Positions 34,147 to 42,796 of a stretch of 51,644 bases of DNA are shown here, one piece after another. Position 1 is the first letter of the stretch, and the number at the start of each line of letters is the position of its first letter. A model generated the notes under the pieces. The model did no database searches. It was given only the letters and a program-made list of their open reading frames with translations, and was not told the DNA's origin. A program made the position numbers and the translations under genes. Origin of the DNA: Hoeflea sp. (GTDB lineage: Bacteria; Pseudomonadota; Alphaproteobacteria; Rhizobiales; Rhizobiaceae); NCBI RefSeq assembly GCF_014359905.1, contig NZ_JACIYP010000029.1, forward strand, positions 1 through 51,644, read 5' to 3'.

Positions 34147-35313
34147 TCAGTAGGATTTCGGCAGTCCAAGCGCTTTTTCGGCGATGAACGACATTAGCAT
34201 ATGCGGCGTCACTGGCACGATATGGAACAACAACGCCTCGCGGACCAGCCGCTCAACATGATATTCCTTGGCGTATCCATAGCCGCCAAACGTCATCTGC
34301 GCTGTCTGCGTCGCCTCCACTGCAGCTTCCGCCGCCAGCAGCTTCGCGGCATTCGCCTCGACACCACATGACTCGCCTGCATCATAAAGGGCTGCGGCAT
34401 GCATCACCATCAGATTGGCGGATTCGACCTTGGCCCAAGATTTGGCGAGCGGATGCTGGATGCCCTGATTTTGCCCGATCGGACGGCCAAAGACATGGCG
34501 CTCCTTTGCATACTCCGACGCCCGTTTGATCGCGTTTCGGGCAATGCCCACGCATTCCGCCGCCACCAGTATGCGTTCGGGATTCAGACCGTGCAGGATC
34601 TGGCGGAACCCCTGCCCTTCTTCACCGATCATATCATCGGCCGGAACCGGCAGCCCGTCGATGAACACCTCATTGGAATCCACCGCCTTGCGGCCCATTT
34701 TTTCGATCTCGCGCACGTCCACGAATGTCCGGTCAAGCGTCGTGTAAAACAGGGTTAACCCCTCGGTGGGTCTTGTGACCTCTTCCAACGGTGTCGTGCA
34801 GGCCAGCAGCAGCATCTTGTCTGCAACCTGCGCCGTCGAGATCCAGACCTTCTGGCCATGCACCACATACCGGTCGCCATGCCGGATTGCCCGCGTCTTA
34901 AGCTTTGTTGTATCCAGCCCCGTCGTCGGTTCTGTTACCGCAAAACAGGCCTTTTCGCGCCCTTCCAGCAGCGGCACCAGCATCCGTTGTTTCTGGTCCG
35001 GGGTGCCAAACTTCACCACCGGGTTGAGCCCGAATATGTTCATGTGAATGGCCGACGCCCCGCTGGCTCCGCCACCCGATTCAGCGATGGCCTGCATCAT
35101 GATTGCCGCCTCGGTTATGCCGAGCCCGGCGCCGCCGACCTCTTCGGGCAGCGCAATACCCAGCCAGCCGCCATCTGCCAAAGCCTTGTGAAGGTCGTGG
35201 GGAAAACCGCCATTGCGGTCTTTTTCCAGCCAGTACTCATCATCGAAATCGGCACAGATACGCAAGACAGTGTCGCGGATCTCCTGCTGCGCCTGGGTAT
35301 ACCTGAAGGTCAT
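34147..35313 (-). CDS. Acyl-CoA dehydrogenase
   Basis: FAD enzyme of 388 residues: VTEPTTGLDTTK signature, GQKVWIST, GLNPERILVAAECVG with the isovaleryl-type catalytic Glu, and C-terminus GLPKSY. It closely resembles the 9850 protein and the truncated protein at the left edge. ATG 35313 overlaps the CoA transferase stop (ATGA). Expected to desaturate the CoA ester made by that transferase, passing electrons to EtfAB. Confidence 0.9.
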   Translation of the reverse strand: MTFRYTQAQQEIRDTVLRICADFDDEYWLEKDRNGGFPHDLHKALADGGWLGIALPEEVGGAGLGITEAAIMMQAIAESGGGASGASAIHMNIFGLNPVVKFGTPDQKQRMLVPLLEGREKACFAVTEPTTGLDTTKLKTRAIRHGDRYVVHGQKVWISTAQVADKMLLLACTTPLEEVTRPTEGLTLFYTTLDRTFVDVREIEKMGRKAVDSNEVFIDGLPVPADDMIGEEGQGFRQILHGLNPERILVAAECVGIARNAIKRASEYAKERHVFGRPIGQNQGIQHPLAKSWAKVESANLMVMHAAALYDAGESCGVEANAAKLLAAEAAVEATQTAQMTFGGYGYAKEYHVERLVREALLFHIVPVTPHMLMSFIAEKALGLPKSY

Positions 35314-36554
35314 GTTTTCTCCTCGGACTTATGCGGCATGCCCACCACCCCCGAGGATGTCAGCTCCGCGATCTCTTGTTCACTCAAACCCAGATCGCGC
35401 AACACCGCGTGGCTGTCCGCAGCCTCGGCCCGGCCAAGCCAGCGGACGCCGCCCGGCGTGTCTGACAGGTGCGGCACCGCGCCGATCACCCTTGTCTGTT
35501 CACCCTCTATATCCACGATGTCTCCGCGATGAGCAATTTGCGGATGGTTCACGATGTCCTCGACGCTCAGAACCCGCGCGGCAACTGCGTCGTTTCTTGC
35601 GAACTCGGCCTGTACAGTGTCAAAATCGCGAGCGCCGATGAAAACCTGAAGCACGTCGAAAACCTCGGCCATGTTGGCGCTGATCCCGGCCATTGTGGCA
35701 AAGCGCGTATCGTCGGCAAACCCATCCCCAGCCGCCGTGCGCAGCAGGCGTCGGGCGGTTTCCGCCCCGCCTGCGGATACCGTGACCCATACACCGTCGC
35801 TGGTGCGGAACATACCGCCGGGGGCAAAGTCCAGCGGCTGGCGAAGACCGTTGCGCAGGGGCGAAACGCCCGCGCCGGTCAGCGCCGGCACGTGATAGTC
35901 GATCAGCCGCAACAGCCCCTCGAACACCGCCAGGTCGACAACCTGCCCTTTTGCGGTTCCATTGCCACGCGCGTGTAGTGCCAGCATGACACCCAGTGCG
36001 CCCATCAGCCCGGTGGTCGAATCCGCTGCCGGAAACCCCGGATGCATCGGCGGACCGTCAGTGTAACCTGTCAGGTGCGCCAGTCCGCTCATCGCCTCCG
36101 CCGCGCGTCCAAAGGCCGGCGTCTTTTTCATCGGGCCGTCCTGCCCGTATCCCGAGATGCGCAAGATGATCAGATCCGGATTCCAGCTATGCAACTCGTC
36201 GGGACCAATCCCGGCGCGTTCCAGCACGCCGGGCCGGAAATTTTCAACTAGAACATCACTGGCTTCGACCATGCGGCGCAGAATTGCGCGCCCTTCAGGG
36301 GTTTTCCAGTCCAGCGCCAAAATCCGTTTGTTGCGCGCCAACGTCTTCCACCACACACCCAGCCCGTCATCCGCGGCCTTGGGGCCAAGGTCGCGCATCA
36401 TGTCACCGCCGCGCGGGTTTTCGATCTTGATCACCTCGGCACCGAAATCGGCCAGCAAAGTCGCCGCCAGCGGTCCAGCGATCACATGACCAAGTTCGAT
36501 GATACTGATGTTTTTCAACGGTCCTTGCGACACACACACTCTCTCCCCGGTCAT
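35310..36554 (-). CDS. CaiB/BaiF family (class III) CoA transferase
   Basis: About 414 residues. Family features: LADFGAEVIKIENPRGGDMMR, FRPGVLERAGIGPDEL, ISGYGQDGPMKKTPAFGRAAEAMSG. The Asp that usually follows the last Tyr is not obvious (GRAAEAMSG), so transferase chemistry deserves a check. The start is uncertain: ATG 36554 has no ribosome site, whereas GGGGAG just after it fits a GTG start at 36533, giving a family-like N-terminus (SQGPLKNISIIELG). Follows the SDR gene by 17 bp and overlaps the dehydrogenase by ATGA. Confidence 0.85.
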   Translation of the reverse strand: MTGERVCVSQGPLKNISIIELGHVIAGPLAATLLADFGAEVIKIENPRGGDMMRDLGPKAADDGLGVWWKTLARNKRILALDWKTPEGRAILRRMVEASDVLVENFRPGVLERAGIGPDELHSWNPDLIILRISGYGQDGPMKKTPAFGRAAEAMSGLAHLTGYTDGPPMHPGFPAADSTTGLMGALGVMLALHARGNGTAKGQVVDLAVFEGLLRLIDYHVPALTGAGVSPLRNGLRQPLDFAPGGMFRTSDGVWVTVSAGGAETARRLLRTAAGDGFADDTRFATMAGISANMAEVFDVLQVFIGARDFDTVQAEFARNDAVAARVLSVEDIVNHPQIAHRGDIVDIEGEQTRVIGAVPHLSDTPGGVRWLGRAEAADSHAVLRDLGLSEQEIAELTSSGVVGMPHKSEEKT

Positions 36555-36571
36555 TCAACAGCGGCGGCTAT

Positions 36572-37402
36572 TTAGATTACAAAACCACCGCCGCAGATCA
36601 CATATTGCCCGGAAATGAAGTTCGATTCCGGCGCACAAAACAGATAGACAGCCCCTGCGGCTTCCTCGGGTGTGCCGACACGGCCCAGTGGAATAGACGT
36701 TTCCATCTGGCTTAACAGATCGGGGCTGACACCGACGCGGATGTCCTTGCCTTCAACCTTGATCGTGTTGTCCCCTTTGGCGCTGCCTTCGGTCAGGCGC
36801 GTGCGGATCGGGCCAAAGGCCACGGCATTGACATTGACCTTGTATCGGCCCCACTCCTTTGCCATCGTTCTGGTCAGTCCGATGATGCCGGCCTTGGCGG
36901 CGGAATAGTTGATCTGCCCGGCATTGCCGCCGGTTCCTGCGATGGACGAGATGTTCACAACCTTACGGAACACTTCCTGCCCCGCTTCGGCCTCGGCGCG
37001 GGCTTTGTCCCGGATCACCGGGGCCGCGGCGCGCAGGATCTGAAATGGGGCTGTCAGATGAACGTTAATGATCGCATGCCACTGCTCATCGGTCATTTTC
37101 TGAACCACGCTGTCCCAAGTATAGCCAGCGTTGTTCACGATAATGTCCAGCCCGCCGAACGTTTCAACACCGGTGTCAACGAAGCGTTGGGCGAAGCCAT
37201 CTTCGGTCACCGACCCAGCACAGATCGCGGCTTCGCCGCCCATGTCACGGATCATCCCAGCGGTTTCCGCAGCTGGATCCGCATCCAGATCGTTGACCAC
37301 GACCCGTGCGCCTTCGGATGCCAGTTTCAGGGCTATCTCGCGGCCGATACCGCGTCCCGATCCAGTTACAAGCGCGACGCGCCCATTAAGCCTTGTTGTC
37401 AT
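36572..37402 (-). CDS. FabG-like short-chain dehydrogenase (SDR)
   Basis: A 276-residue classical SDR with TGSGRGIG, NNAGYTWDS, a catalytic Ser in VVNISSIAG, and YSAAK. The NDLDAD after the second strand suggests NAD preference (acidic residue). There is an insertion of about 15 residues before NISSIAG (KARAEAEAGQEVFRK). Likely a 3-hydroxyacyl-CoA dehydrogenase for the thiolase encoded just upstream. Starts about 51 bp after the thiolase stop. Confidence 0.87.
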   Translation of the reverse strand: MTTRLNGRVALVTGSGRGIGREIALKLASEGARVVVNDLDADPAAETAGMIRDMGGEAAICAGSVTEDGFAQRFVDTGVETFGGLDIIVNNAGYTWDSVVQKMTDEQWHAIINVHLTAPFQILRAAAPVIRDKARAEAEAGQEVFRKVVNISSIAGTGGNAGQINYSAAKAGIIGLTRTMAKEWGRYKVNVNAVAFGPIRTRLTEGSAKGDNTIKVEGKDIRVGVSPDLLSQMETSIPLGRVGTPEEAAGAVYLFCAPESNFISGQYVICGGGFVI

Positions 37403-37453
37403 CTCTGCCCTCCCAAGCCGATAGTGGCCGCGCGAACGCGCCGCCCGACACCC

Positions 37454-38638
37454 TCATACCGCTTCGTAAAGCGTCACGACGCAAGCGCCGCCAAGACCCA
37501 GATTGTGCTGAAGCGCCAGCCGCGCGCCCTCGACCTGCCGGGCATCGGCAGTGCCGCGCAACTGTTGCACCAGTTCGGTGCATTGCGCGAGACCGGTGGC
37601 TCCCAGAGGGTGCCCTTTGGACAACAGCCCGCCCGACGGATTAGTCACATATTTGCCGCCATAGGTATTGTCACCATCATCGACAAACTTCCCGGCCTCG
37701 CCACGACCGCAAAGGCCAAGCGCCTCATAGGTAATCAACTCGTTCTGCGCAAAACAATCGTGCAACTCGACAACATTGATATCTTCGGGGCCGATGCCTG
37801 CGGCCTCATAGACCTGATAGGCGGCGTTTTTGGCCATGCTCGCGCCGACGACTTCGCGCATGTCATGGGAATTGAAGGTTTCCGGTCCGTCGGTGGTCAT
37901 CGCCTGTGCCGCAATTCGGACGGTGGAATCCAGTCCGTGTCTGTCGGCAAACGCCTTTGAACAGACAATCGCAGCAGCCGCGCCGCAGGTTGGCGGGCAC
38001 GCCATCAGCCGGGTCATGACGCCGGGCCAGATCAGCTTGTCGGCCAGAACCTCTTCGGGGGTCACCTCTTTTCGAAACAGGGCGACCGGGTTTTTTGCGG
38101 CATGACGGCTGGCCTTGGCGCGGATCTTGGCGAATGTTTCCAACGTGGTGCCGAATTCGTCCATATGCGCCTTGCCGGCACCGCCAAAATACCGCAGCGC
38201 CAGCGGCAGACCGTTGTCACCAACAATATCGTCGGTCGCATCATCAAAGGACTGGAACGGACTGACCCGATCCCCGAACATCGCCCCGATCGCACCAGCC
38301 TGCATCTGCTCGAACCCAAGCGCCAGAGCGCATTCGACGGCTCCGCTTTCAACCGCCTGACGCGCCAGATACAGCGCCGAAGAGCCGGTCGAACAATTGT
38401 TGTTCACATTGAAGACCGGAATACCGGTCATGCCCACTTGATACAGGGCCCGCTGACCGCAGGTGCTGTCACCATAAACATAGCCGGCATAGGCCTGCTG
38501 GATCAGGTCGTAGGACAATCCGGCATCCTGCAGCGCACTGCGGGTGGCCTTTGCCGCCATCACGTCATAGCTTTCCGACGCGCCAGGTTTCTGAAACGGG
38601 ACCATTCCGACCCCGGTTACATAAGCCTTGGTGGACAT
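37454..38638 (-). CDS. SCP-x-type 3-ketoacyl-CoA thiolase
   Basis: A 394-residue thiolase of the sterol-carrier-protein-x branch. Active-site residues are complete: Cys82 in NNNCSTGSS, ELHDCF, GGLLSKGHPLGATG with the His, and a final GLGGACVV with the second Cys. Thiolytic cleavage of a 3-oxoacyl-CoA is expected, and this branch handles 2-methyl-branched and sterol-type chains in other organisms. It is the contrast for the Cys-less homologue at 19503. First gene after operator d. Confidence 0.92.
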   Translation of the reverse strand: MSTKAYVTGVGMVPFQKPGASESYDVMAAKATRSALQDAGLSYDLIQQAYAGYVYGDSTCGQRALYQVGMTGIPVFNVNNNCSTGSSALYLARQAVESGAVECALALGFEQMQAGAIGAMFGDRVSPFQSFDDATDDIVGDNGLPLALRYFGGAGKAHMDEFGTTLETFAKIRAKASRHAAKNPVALFRKEVTPEEVLADKLIWPGVMTRLMACPPTCGAAAAIVCSKAFADRHGLDSTVRIAAQAMTTDGPETFNSHDMREVVGASMAKNAAYQVYEAAGIGPEDINVVELHDCFAQNELITYEALGLCGRGEAGKFVDDGDNTYGGKYVTNPSGGLLSKGHPLGATGLAQCTELVQQLRGTADARQVEGARLALQHNLGLGGACVVTLYEAV

Positions 38639-38702
38639 TGAAGCCTCCCCTGATCACAATCAGTTTCTCGTACGTATGGGACGGAAACGGTATTGGAATT
38701 TA

Positions 38703-38718
38703 TCTAACACATGTTAGA
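38703..38718. promoter_or_regulatory. Palindromic operator d in a divergent promoter
   Basis: TCTAACACATGTTAGA, perfect arms, between the thiolase start (38638, minus) and the broken ligase start (38745, plus). Boxes TTGGAA-16 bp-TAGAAT on plus and TTGCAA-16 bp-TAGATA on minus both overlap it. Confidence 0.82.
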
Positions 38719-38744
38719 ATAATTGCAATAGATGGAGAATAGCA

Positions 38745-40234
38745 ATGTGCAACGCCCCTGTGGAACACTTGAGCAGCGGCGCCGTGGCGCCACTCGGACC
38801 TGCACCTCAAAGCGCATCACGGACGGATGTTTACCAGCTTTTCCGCAATCGTGGGTCAGCTTTACCAGATGCCATCGCAATCGAGGACTCTGACGAACGG
38901 ACGACCTATGCCGCTTTGCTTTGTCGTGTTGACCAACTGGCCGGGCACTTCGCGGAACTCGACCTGAACGCCGGAGAGCGAATCGCCGTGTTGTCACGCA
39001 ACCGACGCTAATATGTCGAGGTCCAACTGGACGCCGCCGCCACGGGCTTGATCGTCGCCTGCCTGAACTGGCGGCTTCTGGCCGCGGAATTGCGCCATTG
39101 CGTAACTCTGGTTTCCCCGCGCCTGATTATTACCGAACTCGATCTGCAAGAATTGCTCGACCAGACCCCGAATATCCCGACACTGACTCTGGGCCGCGAA
39201 TACGAGGACGCCCTGACGCAGGCCCCCCATTTCACCCCGTTCCCACAAGACCCCGAAAACGGGCTGGTCATTCTGTATACCAGCGGCACCACTGGCCTGC
39301 CCAAGGGGGCAGTCCTAAGCCATCGAGCGATCACGCTCTGTCCACGCTTTTGCGCGGTGGCACCGTAGTTATGATCGACGGCTATGATCCGGATGCTATA
39401 TGCAGGTCCATTGAAACGCATCGCATTGGCTGGCTGGTCATCGCCCATGTTAAAGAAAAAGGAATTACACCCATAGGTATTCGAGTCTGCGGTGCCATGG
39501 CAGATCTGGTTCCGCCGCATCAGATCTCCGAGATTACCACGTTATTGAACGCGCCTTATCTGAACAGTTTTGGCTCTACCGAAACCGGGTTGCCACCCGC
39601 CACGCGCACAACGATCCCGATCAGTGTAGCCCCGCAAACCCTGTCCAAACAGATCAGCGCATTTTGTGAAATACGTCTGGTGGACGAAACCGACCAGGAC
39701 GTGCCTGTCGGCACCCCCGGAGAGCTGTTGATGCGCGGGCCGACGTTGTTTTCCGGCTATTGGAACGACGACGCCACCAATACCGAGGCGTTTCGCGATG
39801 GTTGGTTCCACTTGGGCGACGTGTTCCGACGCAATGCAGACGGAACACTGGATTTCGCTGACCGGGCGAAATACCTCATCAAGACCGGCGGCGAAAACGT
39901 CTACCCCGCCGAGATCGAACGCGTCCTGATGACCGATCCCAACGTCACCGACGCAGCTGTCATAAGAGTACGAGACGATCGTTGGGGTGAGGTTCCGGTG
40001 GCTTTCGTTTCACGCTCGTGCGACACGGTAACCCAAGACATGATAATGGCCGCCTGTCGCGCCTCGCTCGCGGCCTACAGGTTACCCCGAGAAATTCACT
40101 TCATTGCCTTTGAGGATTTCCCAAGGTCAACCAGCGGTAAGATCCAGCGGCACGTTTTGGAATCGTCACTGCGCGCCGATCAAGGGTCGTCGAGCACCAG
40201 GGCCCTCACACCCGGAAACGTACTTCGCCCATAG
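38745..40234 (+). pseudogene. Broken AMP-forming acyl-CoA ligase
   Basis: Remains of a ligase gene in three pieces. From ATG 38745 (GGAGA upstream) the frame meets TAA at 39009 and then continues in the same frame (YVEVQLDAAATG) through the P-loop TSGTTGLPKGAVLSHRA. At about 39331-39338 coding jumps to the +2 frame (LSTLLRGGTVVMIDG), which runs to 40234 with NSFGSTETGLPP, WFHLGDVF, KTGGENVYPAEIERV and the C-terminal Lys in STSGKIQ. By family comparison, about 40 residues are missing at the jump and possibly a few more after GWLVIAHV. One nonsense codon plus a frameshifting deletion make a full enzyme impossible. The promoter with operator d is still intact. Confidence 0.88.
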
Positions 40235-40304
40235 CGATTTCGACGAAACCGGAATTGCCCTCTCCGACCTTGCGTTTGGAAATTCTCCAGTCCTTGATTA
40301 TTTT

Positions 40305-40320
40305 TCTAACATATGTTTGA
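40305..40320. promoter_or_regulatory. Palindromic operator e
   Basis: TCTAACATATGTTTGA; the right arm has one mismatch (GTTTGA for GTTAGA). It is 47 bp upstream of the ATG at 40367. TTGATT and TTTGAT 16 bp apart are a possible promoter overlapping it. It would control the 40367-45381 operon. Confidence 0.75.
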
Positions 40321-40366
40321 TTTCGGTTTGGTGGTCGGGCGACGAATCCATCCCGGGAGGACGAAA

Positions 40367-41581
40367 ATGAACATTTACAATGGACCATCTGCTGAAGATA
40401 TTGTCGCAATCAAAGCCAATTTCGCCCTGAACGACGAACAGCGCGCAATCATCGATCATGTCGATCGGGTGGCGCGTGAAATCCTGCATCCGTTGCAGGA
40501 AAAGATGGACGCCGAGGAATGGTGGCCCGAAGATCTGTTCAAAAAAATGGGAGAGCTGGGTCTGTTGGGGATTACCGCCCCAGTTGAACTGGGCGGCAGC
40601 GGACAGGATGAGTTCACTCAGGCCCTGGTGTCGGAAATCTTGTCAAAATGGAACCCGGCTGTGGGGTTGTCGCACGGGGCGCATGACAATCTGTGCCTGA
40701 ACAACCTTCTGCGCAACGGGTCGCAAGACCAGATCGATAACTACGTTCCTGGCCTGTGCAACGGCACCCTGGTCGGGGCGCTTGGACTGACCGAGCCGGG
40801 CGCCGGGTCGGATGCACTTGGGTCGATGGCGACAACAGCGGTACGCGACGGCGACGACTATGTGCTGAACGGCACCAAAATCTATATCACCAACGGACCG
40901 ATCGCAGATATCGTCCTCGTTTATGCCAAGACCGACAAATCCAAAGGTGCCAAGGGCATTTCCGCCTTTATTGTCGAAACGGCTACACTCGGCTTCAAGG
41001 TCGCGCAGAAACTCGACAAAATGGGCTTTCGCGGCTCGCCCACCGGCGAGTTGGTTTTTGAAGACTGCCGTGTGCCTGCCAGTAATATGATCGGGCTGGA
41101 AAACACTGGCGTTTCCGTAGTGATGAGCGGGCTGGACCTGGAGCGCGCCATGGTTGCATCAATGTGCGTGGGTATGTCCGAGCGGGCATTGGAACTGGCA
41201 CTGGAATACTCGCAGCTGCGTGAGCAGTTCGGCAAGCCGATTTCACAGTTCCAGATGATGCAGTCCAAACTGGCCGAAATCTATGTCGATGTCGAAAGCG
41301 CGCGCGCCATGAGCTATCGGGCACTGGCCGCCTGTGCTGGCCTGCCAAAGGGCGCGGGCGGACGCGGCGAGATTCATAAACTGACAGCCGCCGCCTGCCT
41401 TTATGCCGCCGAAGCGTTCAACCGGTCTGTCACCGCCGCCTGCCACATCCATGGCGGGTCCGGCTATATGCAGGACACCGAGATCAACCGCCTGTTCCGT
41501 GCCAACAAGCTGTTGGAGATCGGTGCAGGCACCAGCGAGGTGCGCAAAATCATCATCGCCGAAGAACTTTTGCGCGGATAG
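40367..41581 (+). CDS. Isovaleryl-CoA-dehydrogenase-like acyl-CoA dehydrogenase (copy 1)
   Basis: A 404-residue FAD enzyme. ATG 40367 follows GGGAGG by six bases; an upstream ATG at 40313 lies inside the operator and is rejected. Motifs are LTEPGAGSDALGSM, NGTKIYITNGPIADI, GFRGSPTGELVFEDC, catalytic-type Glu in GLDLERAMVASMCVG, and EIGAGTSEVRKIIIAEELL, where the other Glu position is Gly, as in isovaleryl-CoA dehydrogenase. It is strongly similar to the next gene. Likely substrate: a short branched acyl-CoA or the branched end of a longer one. Confidence 0.92.
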   Translation: MNIYNGPSAEDIVAIKANFALNDEQRAIIDHVDRVAREILHPLQEKMDAEEWWPEDLFKKMGELGLLGITAPVELGGSGQDEFTQALVSEILSKWNPAVGLSHGAHDNLCLNNLLRNGSQDQIDNYVPGLCNGTLVGALGLTEPGAGSDALGSMATTAVRDGDDYVLNGTKIYITNGPIADIVLVYAKTDKSKGAKGISAFIVETATLGFKVAQKLDKMGFRGSPTGELVFEDCRVPASNMIGLENTGVSVVMSGLDLERAMVASMCVGMSERALELALEYSQLREQFGKPISQFQMMQSKLAEIYVDVESARAMSYRALAACAGLPKGAGGRGEIHKLTAAACLYAAEAFNRSVTAACHIHGGSGYMQDTEINRLFRANKLLEIGAGTSEVRKIIIAEELLRG

Positions 41582-41590
41582 GGAAGTACT

Positions 41591-42784
41591 ATGAATACAC
41601 ATATGCGCAATGACGCACCCAGCCACTTTGTCACCGCCGACCAACAGGCCCTGGCCGATCAGGCCTACCGGTTTTTCCAGTCTGAATTCCACCACCTGAA
41701 CGCAGAAATGGATGACACCGACGACCTGCCCGCATCGGTTTTTCCGAAACTGGGCGAGATGGGGTATCTTGGCCTGAATGTCTCGCCCGAATTTGGCGGC
41801 GCCGGGCTCGATTTTACATCGGCTTGTGTCATCACCGAAGAGCTGTCTCGTGCAAGCGCCGCGATCGGCCTTAGCCAGGTCGCGCATGACAATCTGTGCG
41901 TCAACAACATCTATCGCAACGCCAATGATGAACTGCGGCGCAAATACTTGCCGGGGCTATGTGAAGGCAAACTGATCGGTGCATTGGGGCTGACCGAACC
42001 GGGTGCCGGGTCGGATGCCCTGGGGTCGATGCGCACCACCGCACGCAGGGATGGCGGCGACTATGTCCTGAACGGCACCAAAATCTATATCACCAACGGT
42101 CCGATCGCAGACATCGTTCTTGTTTACGCCAAAACCTCGCCCGAAAAAGGTGCCAAGGGGATTTCTGCGTTCATCGTTGAAGCCGGTACGCCCGGTTTCA
42201 AGGTCTCTCAAAAGCTGAACAAAATGGGCTTTCGCGGCTCGCCTACCGGCGAGTTGGTTTTTGATGAGTGCCGTGTCCCCGCGAAAAATATGGTGGGCCT
42301 GCCCGATACAGGCGTTGCCATTACCATGAGTGGGCTTGATCTGGAGCGCGCAATTGTCTGTTTTAACGCGATGGGTATCGCCCGCCGCGCTCTGGAGATA
42401 TCCATCGACTATGCCAAGGCGCGTCAGCAATTCGGAAAGCCGATCGCCAATTTCCAGATGGTTCAGGCGATGCTGGCCGACATGTATACTGAAATTGAGG
42501 TGGCCCGGACCATGTCCTTTCGTACAGCGGCAATGTGTGAGGGTCTCGAAGAGGGCGCAGGTGGGCGCGGCGAGATTCACAAGTTGACCGCCGCAGCGAT
42601 TTTTAAAACCGCTGCGGCAACATCGTTTGTGCTGGACAGGGCGGTGCAAATTCACGGTGGCGCGGGCTATATGCGCGACACCGAGGTGAACCGGCTTTAT
42701 CGCACTGGCCGGGTTCTCGAGGTCGGTGCAGGCACGCAGGAAGTGCGCAAGCTGATCATCTCTGGCGAACTTCTTAAAAACTGA
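41591..42784 (+). CDS. Isovaleryl-CoA-dehydrogenase-like acyl-CoA dehydrogenase (copy 2)
   Basis: A 397-residue FAD enzyme, tandem paralogue of the preceding gene. Shared blocks include LTEPGAGSDALGSM, NGTKIYITNGPIADIVLVY and GFRGSPTGELVF. The catalytic-type Glu is kept in GLDLERAIVCFNAMG, so both copies look active. The N-terminal 80 residues differ more between copies. It starts 9 bp after copy 1 with GGGAAG close upstream. The copies may have different chain specificity or form a mixed tetramer. Confidence 0.92.
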   Translation: MNTHMRNDAPSHFVTADQQALADQAYRFFQSEFHHLNAEMDDTDDLPASVFPKLGEMGYLGLNVSPEFGGAGLDFTSACVITEELSRASAAIGLSQVAHDNLCVNNIYRNANDELRRKYLPGLCEGKLIGALGLTEPGAGSDALGSMRTTARRDGGDYVLNGTKIYITNGPIADIVLVYAKTSPEKGAKGISAFIVEAGTPGFKVSQKLNKMGFRGSPTGELVFDECRVPAKNMVGLPDTGVAITMSGLDLERAIVCFNAMGIARRALEISIDYAKARQQFGKPIANFQMVQAMLADMYTEIEVARTMSFRTAAMCEGLEEGAGGRGEIHKLTAAAIFKTAAATSFVLDRAVQIHGGAGYMRDTEVNRLYRTGRVLEVGAGTQEVRKLIISGELLKN

Positions 42785-42796
42785 CGGGCTAGCAAC

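Noticed and set aside
40313..40366. N-terminal extension of the first isovaleryl-type dehydrogenase
   Set aside because: The ATG at 40313 lies inside operator e, and GGGAGG is placed for ATG 40367. The extra 18 residues have no family counterpart.
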